Shown here in pieces: positions 52,628 to 62,872 of a DNA stretch of 64,000 nucleotides (its first letter is position 1; every line of letters starts with the position of its first letter). Source of the DNA: Ipomoea triloba (Eukaryota; Streptophyta; Magnoliopsida; Solanales; Convolvulaceae); contig NC_044920.1 of the NCBI RefSeq assembly GCF_003576645.1, positions 11,022,446-11,086,445 on the forward strand, written 5' to 3'. The translations under genes and the position numbers were made by a program. A model generated the notes under the pieces. That model had not been told where the DNA came from, made no database searches, and worked only from the letters and a program-made list of their open reading frames with translations.

Positions 52628-55600
52628 GGATAAGCACCAAGAATAGCTCTTATAAGGGGTCTTTATTAGATTGAAAGCGCATCGTTTTGACATCCGATTA
52701 CAACAATTGCATGCATTTCAGCTCAAATGCGATTAAAATCTTCTAACAACATTTCTAGAAAGAGTTTTGAGATATTTCACAGGTTGGAGAGGGATTTGAG
52801 GCTAAAATAGAGCAAAAGACAAACAAGCCGAATTGCAGTACCGTCCCACGCAGCCTCACACGCGTGTGGCTGGGCGTGGAATAATTCCAGTGAGCTCCCA
52901 CGCCCGCCACCACGCGTGGAAGCAAGCGTGGTCGGGCCAAGGGCTATTTTGGGAAATTTGTTCCCTTTTTGTCACCTATATAAATCCCTTTTGCCCTAAA
53001 CCTAGAGGATAGGAGATTAGATCAGAAAATTGAGAGAATAGGGTAGAATAGATCTAGAGGGTTTTCTCCCCTCTTGGGGGAAAATTCCTTTCTTTCATAG
53101 TTTTAGAATAGATCAAGGGCAAGAGAAAAGATTGGGAATTCAAGATCAAGGTTGTAAAGATCCCCCTTTTAAAGGGTTGTAACCATTCTCTTCATTTTCT
53201 AATTCAATACTTGTTTCTTTGAATTTTCCTTTCTCTTTCTTGTTTCTCTAGTATGATAGAGTAGATTAGATAGGGGATTGGNTGAAACAGTTGATTGATT
53301 AAGTGATAAGGTATAGGAACCTAGAGGGTGTGTTATTGCCAATACTATCTAGGAGGGCTCCTAACCTTGTGCCAGGGATTGAATGTCTTAAATATACTTT
53401 GGAATATTCACTTTGCACCAATTTGCACATTCAGACCCAAATTGAAGAATTTTTTATGAGTGCTTGCATGCTTTCACCTTGTATTTTGTTTGGACCTCAG
53501 TCAAGGATCTCTCGAAGTGGGAATGTGAATCCTTTGAGTTTTAGAAAGATAAGAATAGCGAAGCCTGGAAACTGAATTAATCTTAGCAGGACATGGGGCA
53601 AAAGGAGAGCCTAAGTGAGCTTTGAGTGAAAACAATCCCTAATCCCTAGAAAAAGGCATGAGGGGTTGATATGGTGAAACGTGAATAAAGGCTTAAGGCC
53701 ATTCCTAGAGATAAAAGTGAGGTGAGCCATCTTGTCTGGATAAGGGGTAACCATTGCACTGTATTCGAAAAAGCATGGAGATCCATGTGAAATCGGTTAC
53801 CCCGAAGAGATCTTGAAAGATGAGAAAATAGAGAGGAGGTGAGCCACTTCGCTAGGATTCAGGCACCCATTGCACTGACCTTCGAAAAAAGCATGGATCT
53901 TCATGTGAAGTCAAGTAGCCTGATGACGTTATCCTAGGAAGTGAGAAAATAGAGTGATCGCCCAAGCCATGGCGATGAGCGGTCCATGTCCCTGCCCTCA
54001 CTTATATAATGTAAAGAGGCTTTGGCGTTAGGTTGGAAATTGGCTAAGGGGTGAGCATCGGTCCCACTAGTCGGATCGGCTTGAGGCCCCTAGAAAATAC
54101 AAGGTGAAAACTCTTTTGTTACTTGCATGCTTAAAAGTGTGAATAAAAACTTCTTATATAGTATCCATCGAGACCTTAACTTCCTTAGCATATTTCTTAC
54201 ATTTGGTTGGCACGAGTCTAGCAGTCTTGGTAGATAGTGTAGGGGATTTCACTCGCTCAACTCCGAACACCTACACATCACTTGATTGGTTAACCGTGAG
54301 AGAAAGAACTATCCTTGGTGCTTATATGATTAGTGTTTAGGAAAGTATGCTTGCTTGAGGACAAGCAAGGTTTAAGTGTGGAAACTTGGATAAGCACCAA
54401 GAATAGCTCTTATAAGGGGTCTTTATTAGATTGAAAGCGCATCGTTTTGACATCCGATTACAACAATTGCATGCATTTCAGCTCAAATGCGATTAAAATC
54501 TTCTAACAACATTTCTAGAAAGAGTTTTGAGATATTTCACAGGTTGGAGAGGGATTTGAGGCTAAAATAGAGCAAAAGACAAACAAGCCGAATTGCAGTA
54601 CCGTCCCACGCAGCCTCACACGCGTGTGGCTGGGCGTGGAATAATTCCAGTGAGCTCCCACGCCCGCCACCACGCGTGGAAGCAAGCGTGGTCGGGCCAA
54701 GGGCTATTTTGGGAAATTTGTTCCCTTTTTGTCACCTATATAAATCCCTTTTGCCCTAAACCTAGAGGATAGGAGATTAGATCAGAAAATTGAGAGAATA
54801 GGGTAGAATAGATCTAGAGGGTTTTCTCCCCTCTTGGGGGAAAATTCCTTTCTTTCATAGTTTTAGAATAGATCAAGGGCAAGAGAAAAGATTGGGAATT
54901 CAAGATCAAGGTTGTAAAGATCCCCCTTTTAAAGGGTTGTAACCATTCTCTTCATTTTCTAATTCAATACTTGTTTCTTTGAATTTTCCTTTCTCTTTCT
55001 TGTTTCTCTAGTATGATAGAGTAGATTAGATAGGGTCTTTCTTGTTTCTCTAGTATGATAGAGTAGATTAGATAGGGGATTGCTTGTTTCTCTAGTATGA
55101 TAGAGTAGATTAGATAGGGGATTGGTGGCTTCTCTAGTATGATAGAGTAGATTAGATAGGGGATTGGTGGCCCCTCTAGTATGATAGAGTAGATTAGATA
55201 GGGGATTGGTGGCCCAATGGTAGATCTATGTGGATGTGTAATATTATTGCTTTGATTTGTGAATTGCTTGATTGTTGGATGTTGAACTTGTGTAGATGAT
55301 GTTCTTCAAGCTTTGTGCCTTTTGTGGCCACATTAGGTAGCAAACCCAAAGGAAGTGAGTGTGTGCGCGATAGCGGCCACTCACGAGTCTAACTCACCCA
55401 CATCTCCGCTCTTAGTCCGAAAGGACGAGATCCGAGAGCAGTGGTAGACAAAGTGTTCGATAAAATGCCCCAACCGAATGATGGTGTGGGAGTCCAAAGT
55501 GTGACGCCACTTGGTAGTGTGCCATGAACTCCCTAGTCTATCCAACGACTTGCACTCGCAAAACCACCAAAGATAACCACATGGAAAAGCCTAAAGCCCC

Positions 55601-55831
55601 AATCTCCACTTTACTTTTCTTTTACTTTACACAACCTTTATCAACCTTACCCTCTTACAAATGAATCCAACCCTTAGCACTCTCGTAACTCTTTCTCTTC
55701 AACCTCTTAGATGCCAACATACCAATTCGATTCCCATTCGTCATCCTTGAGAGACACGACACTCGAGGAGTCTTAACTCTTCGTTTTATCACTTCACCTT
55801 CACTTTCGCTCCCACTAAAACCACAGCATCA
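52628..55831 (+). repeat. E5 3' LTR as assembled, with false duplication
   Basis: The LTR starts at 52628 (GGATAAG for TGATAAG). At 53281 the assembly restarts with N and repeats 51523-53275 as 53283-55035. The LTR start recurs at 54388 and the sequence then runs to CCACAGCATCA at 55831. Collapsed, the LTR would be about 1.28 kb plus a 42-bp tandem array. The duplicated 3' region, modules and ORF-like frames at 53283-54387 should not be counted separately. Confidence 0.85.
55004..55215 (+). repeat. Staggered 42-bp tandem repeat in E5 3' LTR
   Basis: Five copies of CTCTAGTATGATAGAG plus TAGATTAGATAGGG, starting near 55006, 55048, 55091, 55132 and 55174. Each extends slightly further into the following GGATTGGTGGCCC than the one before. 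The 5' LTR has one copy. Confidence 0.85.
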
Positions 55832-55836
55832 GCGCA

Positions 55837-56636
55837 CACACTCACTTTCACTGGGTTTGCTACCTAATGTGGCCACACTTAGTCACAAAGCATTATGAAC
55901 ATCAACCACACAAGTTTATCATCCAACATTCAAGAAGCTCACATATTTCAAGCATAGTTAGATCAAATCAACCACATAGTTTAGCTTCGGGGCCACCAAT
56001 CCCCTTTCTACTCTAAGCTAGCATTAAATAACGGAGCAAGAAGAAGAAATGAAAGTTTCAAAGTAAGCAAGCATTAAATCAAAACATTGAAGAGAAGAGT
56101 ACCATCCATGGTGGATGGCTCATTTACATCTTGTTCTTGAAACATCAATCCTCCTATCTTGATCTTGGATCAACTCTAATAGAAAGAAAGTTTTCTCCCA
56201 AGAAGGGAGAAAACCCTAAGAAATTTCAGATCTAAACTATTCTATGGCTGCCCTCCTCTAGGTTTTGGAAAAAGGGGTTTAAATAGGCGACCGAAAGCCA
56301 AAATTCCCGAAGTGGCCCTCGTGGCCAGACCACGCACGTCACCACGCGTGGTGGAGGGCGTGGACAGCTACTGGAAAGTTTCCACGCCCATCCACACGCG
56401 TGTTGGGCTGCGTGGGAGGTCCTTGTTTCGCGCCTTCGTTTGCCTTTTGCTCTGTTTTGGCTTTCAAATCCCTTTCCGATCTGTAAAAATACTTTAGAAC
56501 TTTTCCTAAAATTAATGTTAGAAGATTTTGATCACATCCGAGCTTAAAATGAATGAGATTGTTATAAACGGGTGGCAAAACTTTATATTTCATCCTATTT
56601 TGGACACTTAATATGTATTATTCTTGATGCTTATCA
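55837..56636 (-). repeat. E3 5' LTR, outer part
   Basis: Starts TGATAAGCATCAAGAATAAT at 56636 on the minus strand and joins 33085 after removal of E5. Palindromes CACGCGTGGTGGAGGGCGTG (about 56342) and CACACGCGTGTTGGG (about 56393). The TATA-like ATTTAAACCC motif (plus GGGGTTTAAATAGG) is near 56273-56286. Open frames here are LTR sequence. Confidence 0.85.
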
Positions 56637-56639
56637 AGC

Positions 56640-57310
56640 ATGGACAGTGGGAAGCCAGTGAATATGGGAGTGGTATGCAAGGGTTGGTTACAAGCACAAT
56701 AGCACGACAAGGTGCAATCGTTATTCATAGGACCATTGGTAACTTGTTTGTGTCTTGTTATGGGGTATAGAGCGAAATTGGATTGGTTTGATTATCGGAT
56801 ATAGGAGGCGCGAATAATATAATCCCCATGTCCCTTTAGGAAGTAACAAGGTTGAAACTTACCCCCACAATAAGGGTCAGAGAGAATGAAAGGATGGCCA
56901 GAGGGACTACTGTCACACCACCTGCACCACCCGCGGGATCCTTGACACCATCATCATCATCCCCTTCTCCATCTGCCTCACCGTTGTATTCACCACTCGA
57001 CTCACCAATATATTCGCCACCTCGACGAGCGACAACATTTTCATCATCCACACCGCCTGCCGCATACTCAAGCGTATCCCCAGATGCTTCAACTTTCTCT
57101 ACATCGAAGGTTATACCACCTACTACTGCACCAGTCTCTTTGTCTCAATTTCTTGAAATGCCATGTCGTTTTATCACAATGACAGATTAGAAGTCTATGC
57201 AAGTATTTCAATATCAGCTACACCTGGAGCAAATGCAGAGAATGGATGATTTGGCAAAGGAGCAAACCAAGTTCAAGAAGGAAAATGTGAATAGAGGACC
57301 CGACCCACCA
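56640..57310 (+). pseudogene. E6 ORF2 remnant, C-terminal half
   Basis: Begins in the middle of ORF2 right after E3. Short pieces match the family (the segment equivalent to SMDTGNSVNM, then IGPLVTRLC-like and WFEHRL-like stretches), followed by a P/S-rich stretch with SPLDSPIYSPPRR (about 56990-57025) and a C-terminal YLEQMQ-like helix near 57215. Many stops and frameshifts. The first half was lost in the deletion that also truncated E3. Confidence 0.75.
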
Positions 57311-57477
57311 ACTGATAGAAATTGAATCTCGTGGAATTGATCAATTAAATGACCGAAAGTGATGTTCTGTTGGTCATTTGTGAACAATATTTTGTTTTTT
57401 TTCCTTTATTTTGTTTTCTTTGGTTCTGCATGGCAAACATTTGGTAGGTTAATTATCGTTACTCGTTTTAACGTTTC

Positions 57478-57523
57478 GTCTAGCCAGACACGTTAAACGT
57501 GGCGCTTTTGGGAGGCACCCCAA
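57478..57523 (+). other. E6 post-ORF2 two-hairpin module
   Basis: GTCTAGCCAGACACGTTAAA keeps a weak SL1. SL2 pairs TTGGG (57508) with CCCAA (57519) around AGGCAC. The conserved TTAAACGTGGCGC strand is intact. Confidence 0.7.
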
Positions 57524-58217
57524 GCCAAAAATAGAGAAAGAGAGGAGACCACGATCAACCAAGACACCAATGGAGAAGAAAGGTATAGCTCATATTCTTT
57601 ATTCTTTCGTACTAACCTTTAATGTAGGAAATTTTTGAAGGGCAACGACATGCACATATGCTTAATGGAGGGATATGCAATGTTGGAATATTTTTTTACA
57701 CATTTTTCGTTATGGATGCCATGTTTGATTTTAAATGTGAATATTTTTTCAATGAGTGAGCTTACTTTGATTTACATATGATGAGTAGTGTGACTGTGTT
57801 TATAAATGGATGTTTTAGTTGCATTGTCCGAGCTAGGAAACACTTCAAAGTGTGGAAATGCGCTTTTGTCACTTTTATAAATGACCCTTGCTCCTTGTCC
57901 ACCGTTCCTCATGGCAACATCGATGCGATGTTATTTTCTAAATATGGAAAGGATGCGTTGCATGTATATACTTAAATTGATTGATTGGTTGAGTTTAGTG
58001 GGTGTATGATTCTGGAAGAGTGTGTCATTGTCGATACTATCTAGGAGGAATTCTAATCTTATGCCAAGAAAATTTTTGAAATATGCTTTGGAAGTTTCCT
58101 TTTGCACCTAAAATTGGAATCAATGGAACCAATATGGTTCAAATCTTTGAGTGTTTGCATGTTATTCACCTTTTATTATGTTGGGACCTTAGTCAAGGAT
58201 CTTTCGAAGTGAGAGTA
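57524..58217 (+). other. E6 3' region, first part
   Basis: Non-coding. AAGTGTGGAAA at about 57848; hairpin AACATCG/CGATGTT with ATG loop at 57916-57932; decayed AAATATGGAAA at about 57944. It ends at GAGTA, the left TSD of the solo LTR. Confidence 0.7.
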
Positions 58218-60730
58218 TGTGATACCCCGGATTTAATTCAAGCCTTGAACTCCGGTAATTATTCCTACCATGTGATTTATTTTATTAATTGGGCTCCATT
58301 TCTTTAAATAAAGATATATTCTGTACTCTAATTGAGTTAATTAGTAAGAGGGTCCAATTCCTTGATTTAATCTTGTAAGGGATTTTCCATTTGGGTCTTT
58401 TATCCCTTATGGTAAATTAATATTTAATGGCCAAATCTTTGAAGGACCATGTTTTATATTCATTGGATTAATATTTAAATTGGATAGCCCATCCCTTTTG
58501 AATGAGCCCATACTCTATTTTAACACCCTAATGTTATATGTATTATGTATGTAATGATTTCCAAGATTCATATAAAAGCTTTATATTAATAATTTCCTAG
58601 CCTCTTTCCTTCTCCTAAACCCTACACACACACCATCCTTCATCTTAACAAGATTTCAAGAAAGGTTGCTCTTTTAGGAATCATGGTGCTTGGGTAAGTA
58701 TTAATCATTAGATAGATTGCATTTCTTCTCATGATTTCTTAGTCATTTTCATAAGTCTTATTATTTCTTCTTCGGGGATTCTTGGGGTAAAGATGATCGA
58801 GGAGGTGGTGGTGATTTGAGGGATTGAATATAGGAGAGGTGATTGCTTGGGATTGTTAAAGCTCCAAGAGGTAATCTTCCATGTTACAGTAAAACCTACT
58901 TTAACTCTTGAATATATGAATATTATTTGGTGTTGTGGAATCCTGTGAGATTGAATTAGCCTTTGATTTGTTGGATTGTGAACCTATATTATGGATCTAT
59001 GGACTTGTGTTCATTATCCTTTCATCCTGATGTATATGAGTATTTATTGGTATGGGTTCCTTGTATTATTTGGCTTCTGAGATGTTTAATCTATGTAATC
59101 TGTTCATATTTCGTATTCTGAAAATGAGTATCGTGTATTATGTTCCAAGTCTGGAATCTGGGTTGGGTTTGCACTTGCGGTGTACTTGGGCGGTATAATG
59201 TGTCCCGTCCAAGAGCTCCATACGTGTCTGGCAGAAGGAGATGACGGAGAGAGTTGTTTCGCTGGGTGAGTCTGTTTCTTTGTGAGGAAGGGTGCGGCGG
59301 ACCAGGGGGCTTCGCTGAGGGGTTCTGTTAGTTGGGGCGGTAGGTAGTGGCGGTTCATGGTGTTCCGCTACTGTGTTCCGTTAGTTCATTTCCGGGTCTG
59401 TTCCAGTAAGCTTTTTATGGTCTGTTGACTCTGTTGTTTCACCTTGGATTCTAGAACATGTCCTGAACATATTATTGAGTATTACATCTTGATTGTTGAG
59501 TATTTATTCATGATCATTAGTCGTTTATCTTGGATTATTGAGCTAGTATTGTGGTTGATTCCTTATCTATTGTTCTGAGCATGTGTTGTGTCCATGTTCT
59601 GAATCTGAGTACTGTGAGTATGGATTATTCCTTTGGAATTAACTATGAGTTTGATGTATTGAGACCTTGAGTCCTTATGAGTATTCCTTTGGCTTATTGA
59701 ATCTTTAATACCCTGTGAGGAATGGTTGTTTGAGCTAAGGCTCTATAGGTGGTTGTTGTTATGAGAAGAGTTGGTTAGGCTAGGTTTGCCTCTGTGTTGG
59801 TTGGGCTAGGTTTGCCTTTGCGTTGGTTGGGCTAGGCTTTGTGCCTCGGTGGTTTGGACACGGTGTGTCTCTGTGGTAATGGGCTTTACGCCTATGTGAT
59901 TGGGCATTGTTTGCCTCCGTGGTGTGGTATTGGTAATATGGTTTGGTAGTAATGGGCTTTACGCCTCTGTGTTTGGGCATTGTTTGGCTCCGTGGAATGA
60001 TATTGGTAATATGGTTTGGTGGTAATGGTTTGGTGATTGTGCTTTGGGTTTGGTCCTATGTTTCTGGGTTGTGGTCACTCTGAAGGAGTGATGTGAGATT
60101 GTGTTTGGTTGGTTTCACTTGTGGTTATTCTGTTAAATTTATGACTCAGTTGGTATCTTGTTATAGAATTGTTGTATTATAGATTTGTTCCTTGTTATTA
60201 GATTCATTTGGAAATGTCTTTGGTTTGTGATTCATTTATCCTGTTGTTGTTGAGTCATCTTATTTGAATAAAGAATAGTTTCGTTGGTGCGTATATTCTA
60301 TACGTGTGTGTAAACCTATTTACAACCTATGATATATTATGTATTTCTCACGAGTGTGAGTGGTTGATTACTTAGCATTTCTTTCCTAATGTTTTCCTAA
60401 TTGTTTTCCAGGTATGAAGTAGACTGAGCCGAGAGTGCGCTAGACATAGATCTACCTCACCTTATGCTTAGTTTAGTGATTTGTTTATATATTTTCAGGC
60501 ATGTGCGCCTCAGACTATGTTTTATGTATCGACTATTCCAGTTGTGTTACCTTATCGATTGGTATTGTGGATTCTTAGCCTGTGCATCAAGGTTCAGATT
60601 TGCCTAGATGTGGCATGACACCCTTTGAGTACTAGTATGCTTCCGCTTTATTCTGTCGTTAGTTATGAGATTTGCTAGCTTTTATGTTAGGTTTATGTCT
60701 ATCTCAGCGTGAAAATTTAGGGGTGTCATA
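58218..60730 (+). mobile_element. Tekay-type solo LTR, 2.5 kb
   Basis: Starts TGTGATACCCCGGATTT and ends AAATTTAGGGGTGTCATA, near-inverted termini typical of TGTGATACCCC...GGGGTGTCACA LTRs with one C-to-T change at the end. TSD GAGTA/GAGTG (one mismatch) at 58213-58217 and 60731-60735. The E6 3' region reads continuously when it is removed. A degenerate minisatellite (GGGCTTTACGCC, GGGCATTGTTTGCCTCCGTG) covers about 59765-60040, and AATAAAGAATAG near 60268 could be a polyadenylation signal. No coding region. Confidence 0.75.
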
Positions 60731-60735
60731 GAGTG

Positions 60736-61605
60736 TGTACCCTCTAATTTAAGAAATATAAGGTTAGCGAAGCCCGGAAATTGAACTTAATTTGGTAGGG
60801 CATGGGGCAAAAGGAGAGCCTTAAGGTGAGAATGTGAGATCATACCCCAATCCCCTAGAAAAAGGCATGAGGGGTTGTACTGGCGAATTGTGAATAAGGC
60901 TAAAAAAATGGCCACTCCTAGAGATAAGATCCGAGGTAAGCCATCTCGCTAGGATATGGGGCAACCATTGCACCTTCTTCGAACAAGCGTAGAACTCTAC
61001 GTGAAGTCGGTTGTCCCAAAGAGATCCTAGGAGATGAGAAAATTAAGAGGAGGTGAGCCACCCAGCTTGGATTCGGGCACCCATTGCACTGCCTTCGAAA
61101 AAGTTTGGAGATCCATGTGAAGTCGGGTCGTCAGAAATAATAGCTGAGGGGGTTGAAAAGAAAGAGTGACCGCCCAAGCCATGGCAGTAAGCCGTCCATG
61201 TCCCTACCCTCATTTATTTTTGCGTACAGGTGCTTTGGCGTTAGGGCGGATGTTTGGTTAGAGTGTACGCATCGTTCCACTAGGGGGATCGGCTTAAGGC
61301 CCCTACAAAATAGGAGGTGAACCCCTATTGTTTGCATGCTTGGAAGGTGTGAAAATGGTTTTTCTTAATGTAAAATTTATTCTATGAGATTTTTGCTACC
61401 TTAGCATATTTCTCAAATTTAATTGGCATGAGCTTAGCATTCATGGGAGATAGTGTAGGGGATTTCACCTTCTCTGTCTCGTAGCACCCGCAAATCACCC
61501 GGTCAATCAATTGATGAGAGTACTCAACTATTCTTGGCACTTAAGTGATTAGAGTTTAGATTGTATAATTGCTTGGGGACAAGTAATGTTTAAGTGTGGA
61601 AACTT
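60736..61605 (+). other. E6 3' region, second part
   Basis: Non-coding. Structured modules at 60958-61017 and about 61074-61134. Near-polypurine hairpin ATTGCTTG/CAAGTAAT with GGGA loop at 61568-61587, then TTTAAGTGTGGAAACTT abutting the 3' LTR at 61606. Confidence 0.75.
60958..61017 (+). other. E6 structured 3' module a
   Basis: Outer stem GGGGCAACC with GGTTGTCCC. Inner hairpin CGTAGA/TCTACG around AC. It shares the CGTAGA-type inner stem with E1 module a, so this type is not unique to the E1 subfamily. Confidence 0.72.
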
Positions 61606-62867
61606 TGATAAGTGCCAAGAATACCCGAGTTTAGGGTCGGTTATAGGACATTATTGCGTAGTTTTATCGCCCATTTGTAATCATTTCATACGTAAAAGAC
61701 TCTGATGAGATCAAAATACAAACTTCATTTTATAACTATGTTTCGAAGTCAATTCCGCAGGACAGAACAGGATCCAAGGCCAAAAAGAAGTAACAAACGA
61801 AGAAGCAACCGGGCAGGATCAAACCACGCTTACTCCACGCGTAGAGGTGGCGTGGATCGTTTCCAGTGTGCATCCACGCCACCATCCACGCGTGGACGCG
61901 ATGTGGACAGGGCCATTAAGGACAGTTATGGGATTTTGACTTTTAGTTGGTTATTTAAACCTTCCCCTGCATTTTTGAAAGGAGAACCCCAATTTCTAGA
62001 TTTGATTTCGTTTGTTTTCTCCCCATTGGGGGAAATCCCCCATTTCCTTAGCCTAGATTGATTCTCCCATGCTAGATCTAGCTAGATAGATCAGAGTGAA
62101 GATGTAATTAATAAGATATCTTAGATTTAAGTGGTAACTCTTGTCTTAGGTAATTTCATTGTTATTTCCTTTTAATTCCTCATTGTTATTTCTTGTTTAT
62201 TTCTTTTGCTTTGAATGATGTTTGCTTAGATTAGATTAGGGGATTGGTGGCCCCAAGCTAGTTGTGTGGTTGATTTGTTGAAATATTTCCAAGAAATTAC
62301 AAGCATGTTGAATTAGGGTTATAGGACTTGCGCGGTTGATGTTTATTGCGATTTGTGCCTAAGTGTGGCCACATTAGGTAGCAAACTTTGTGAAAGTGGG
62401 TGATTGCATGATAGCGGGTCCTCACAAGTCCAACTCATCCATGTCCCCGCCCTCTATCCGGAAGGATGAGGCGCGGGAGGAGTGGTAGACAAGGTGGATG
62501 AAATGCCCCAGCTGAATGAGGATGTGGGAGTCCGAGTGTGATGTCACTCGGTGTTGTGCCGTGAACTCCCTAGTTTGAGTCCGAATCACGTTGTGTACAA
62601 TCCCGTTAGTAGTGTCGACCACATGTGCTAGCTAAGACTCCCGACCCCCGTTCTTTTTCGTTGTTTTCCTTAGTTCTCATTTCTTAACTGTTGTTTATGA
62701 TCCTTTTACTTTCTAAGTCGTTCATGTAACTCTTGCTTATTAACCTCTTGAATACCAACATGTTATTCGACTCCAATTTGTCTTCATTGAGACCGACACT
62801 CGGGGAATTCTCTTTTTTTTTTCTCCATTTTACCACCTACATTCACTCACCGAAAACTACTCTTCCA
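61606..62867 (+). repeat. E6 3' LTR
   Basis: 1262 bp, TGATAAGTGCCAAGAATA to TACTCTTCCA, followed by TSD CACCC. Palindromes CTCCACGCGTAGAGG and CCATCCACGCGTGGACG lie at about 61834-61900, with TATA-like TATTTAAACC near 61950. Confidence 0.88.
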
Positions 62868-62872
62868 CACCC

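Larger units (their letters stand above)
33086..55831 (+). mobile_element. E5: Athila-like non-autonomous element
   Basis: TSD GCGCA at 33081-33085 and 55832-55836. 5' LTR 33086-34362 (1277 bp); 3' LTR from 52628 to 55831 as assembled, inflated by a probable false duplication. Primer site 34368-34385, leader hairpin 34532-34553, ORF1 34634-36292 (open), module 36301-36351, palindrome block 36547-36690, intron 36854-49655 containing T1, ORF2 remnant 49661-50919, module 51069-51113, 3' region, polypurine tract 52612-52627. It sits in the 5' LTR of E3. Confidence 0.9.
6283..56636 (-). mobile_element. E3: Athila-like non-autonomous element, left-truncated
   Basis: Read on the minus strand: 5' LTR (55837-56636 joined to 32617-33085), primer site (about 32592-32614), leader, ORF1 (32358-31825 joined to 13590-12602), two-hairpin module, internal palindrome block, leader intron, ORF2 (11399-10412 joined to 9201-8904), second module, and 3' region down to 6283. 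The 3' LTR is deleted, so no TSD can be checked. E3 hosts E5 in its 5' LTR, E2 in ORF1, solo LTR B in ORF2 and solo LTR A in its 3' region. Every one of these joins is restored by removing a 5-bp TSD copy. Confidence 0.85.
2983..62867 (+). mobile_element. E6: Athila-like non-autonomous LTR element, nest host
   Basis: The LTRs are 2983-4244 and 61606-62867, each 1262 bp, starting TGATAAGTGCCAAGAATA. The TSD is CACCC at 2978-2982 and 62868-62872. The primer site at 4248-4265 is a decayed tRNA-Asp complement (core GCGCCGTTGCC). Internal order is ORF1 remnant (4495-6001), two-hairpin module, MITE-like fragment, then a deletion; after the inserted E3 come the ORF2 remnant (56640-57310), a second module, the 3' region and the polypurine tract. 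Both ORFs are broken, so this is the oldest family member in the window. A Tekay-type solo LTR sits in its 3' region. Confidence 0.85.

Noticed and set aside
51543..53575. Identical 90-codon frames at 51543 and 53303 as a duplicated gene
   Set aside because: Both arise from the probable false duplication of non-coding 3' sequence of E5.
58218..60730. Complete small retrotransposon rather than a solo LTR
   Set aside because: Only one pair of termini and one TSD pair, with no internal LTR repeat, primer site or coding sequence.
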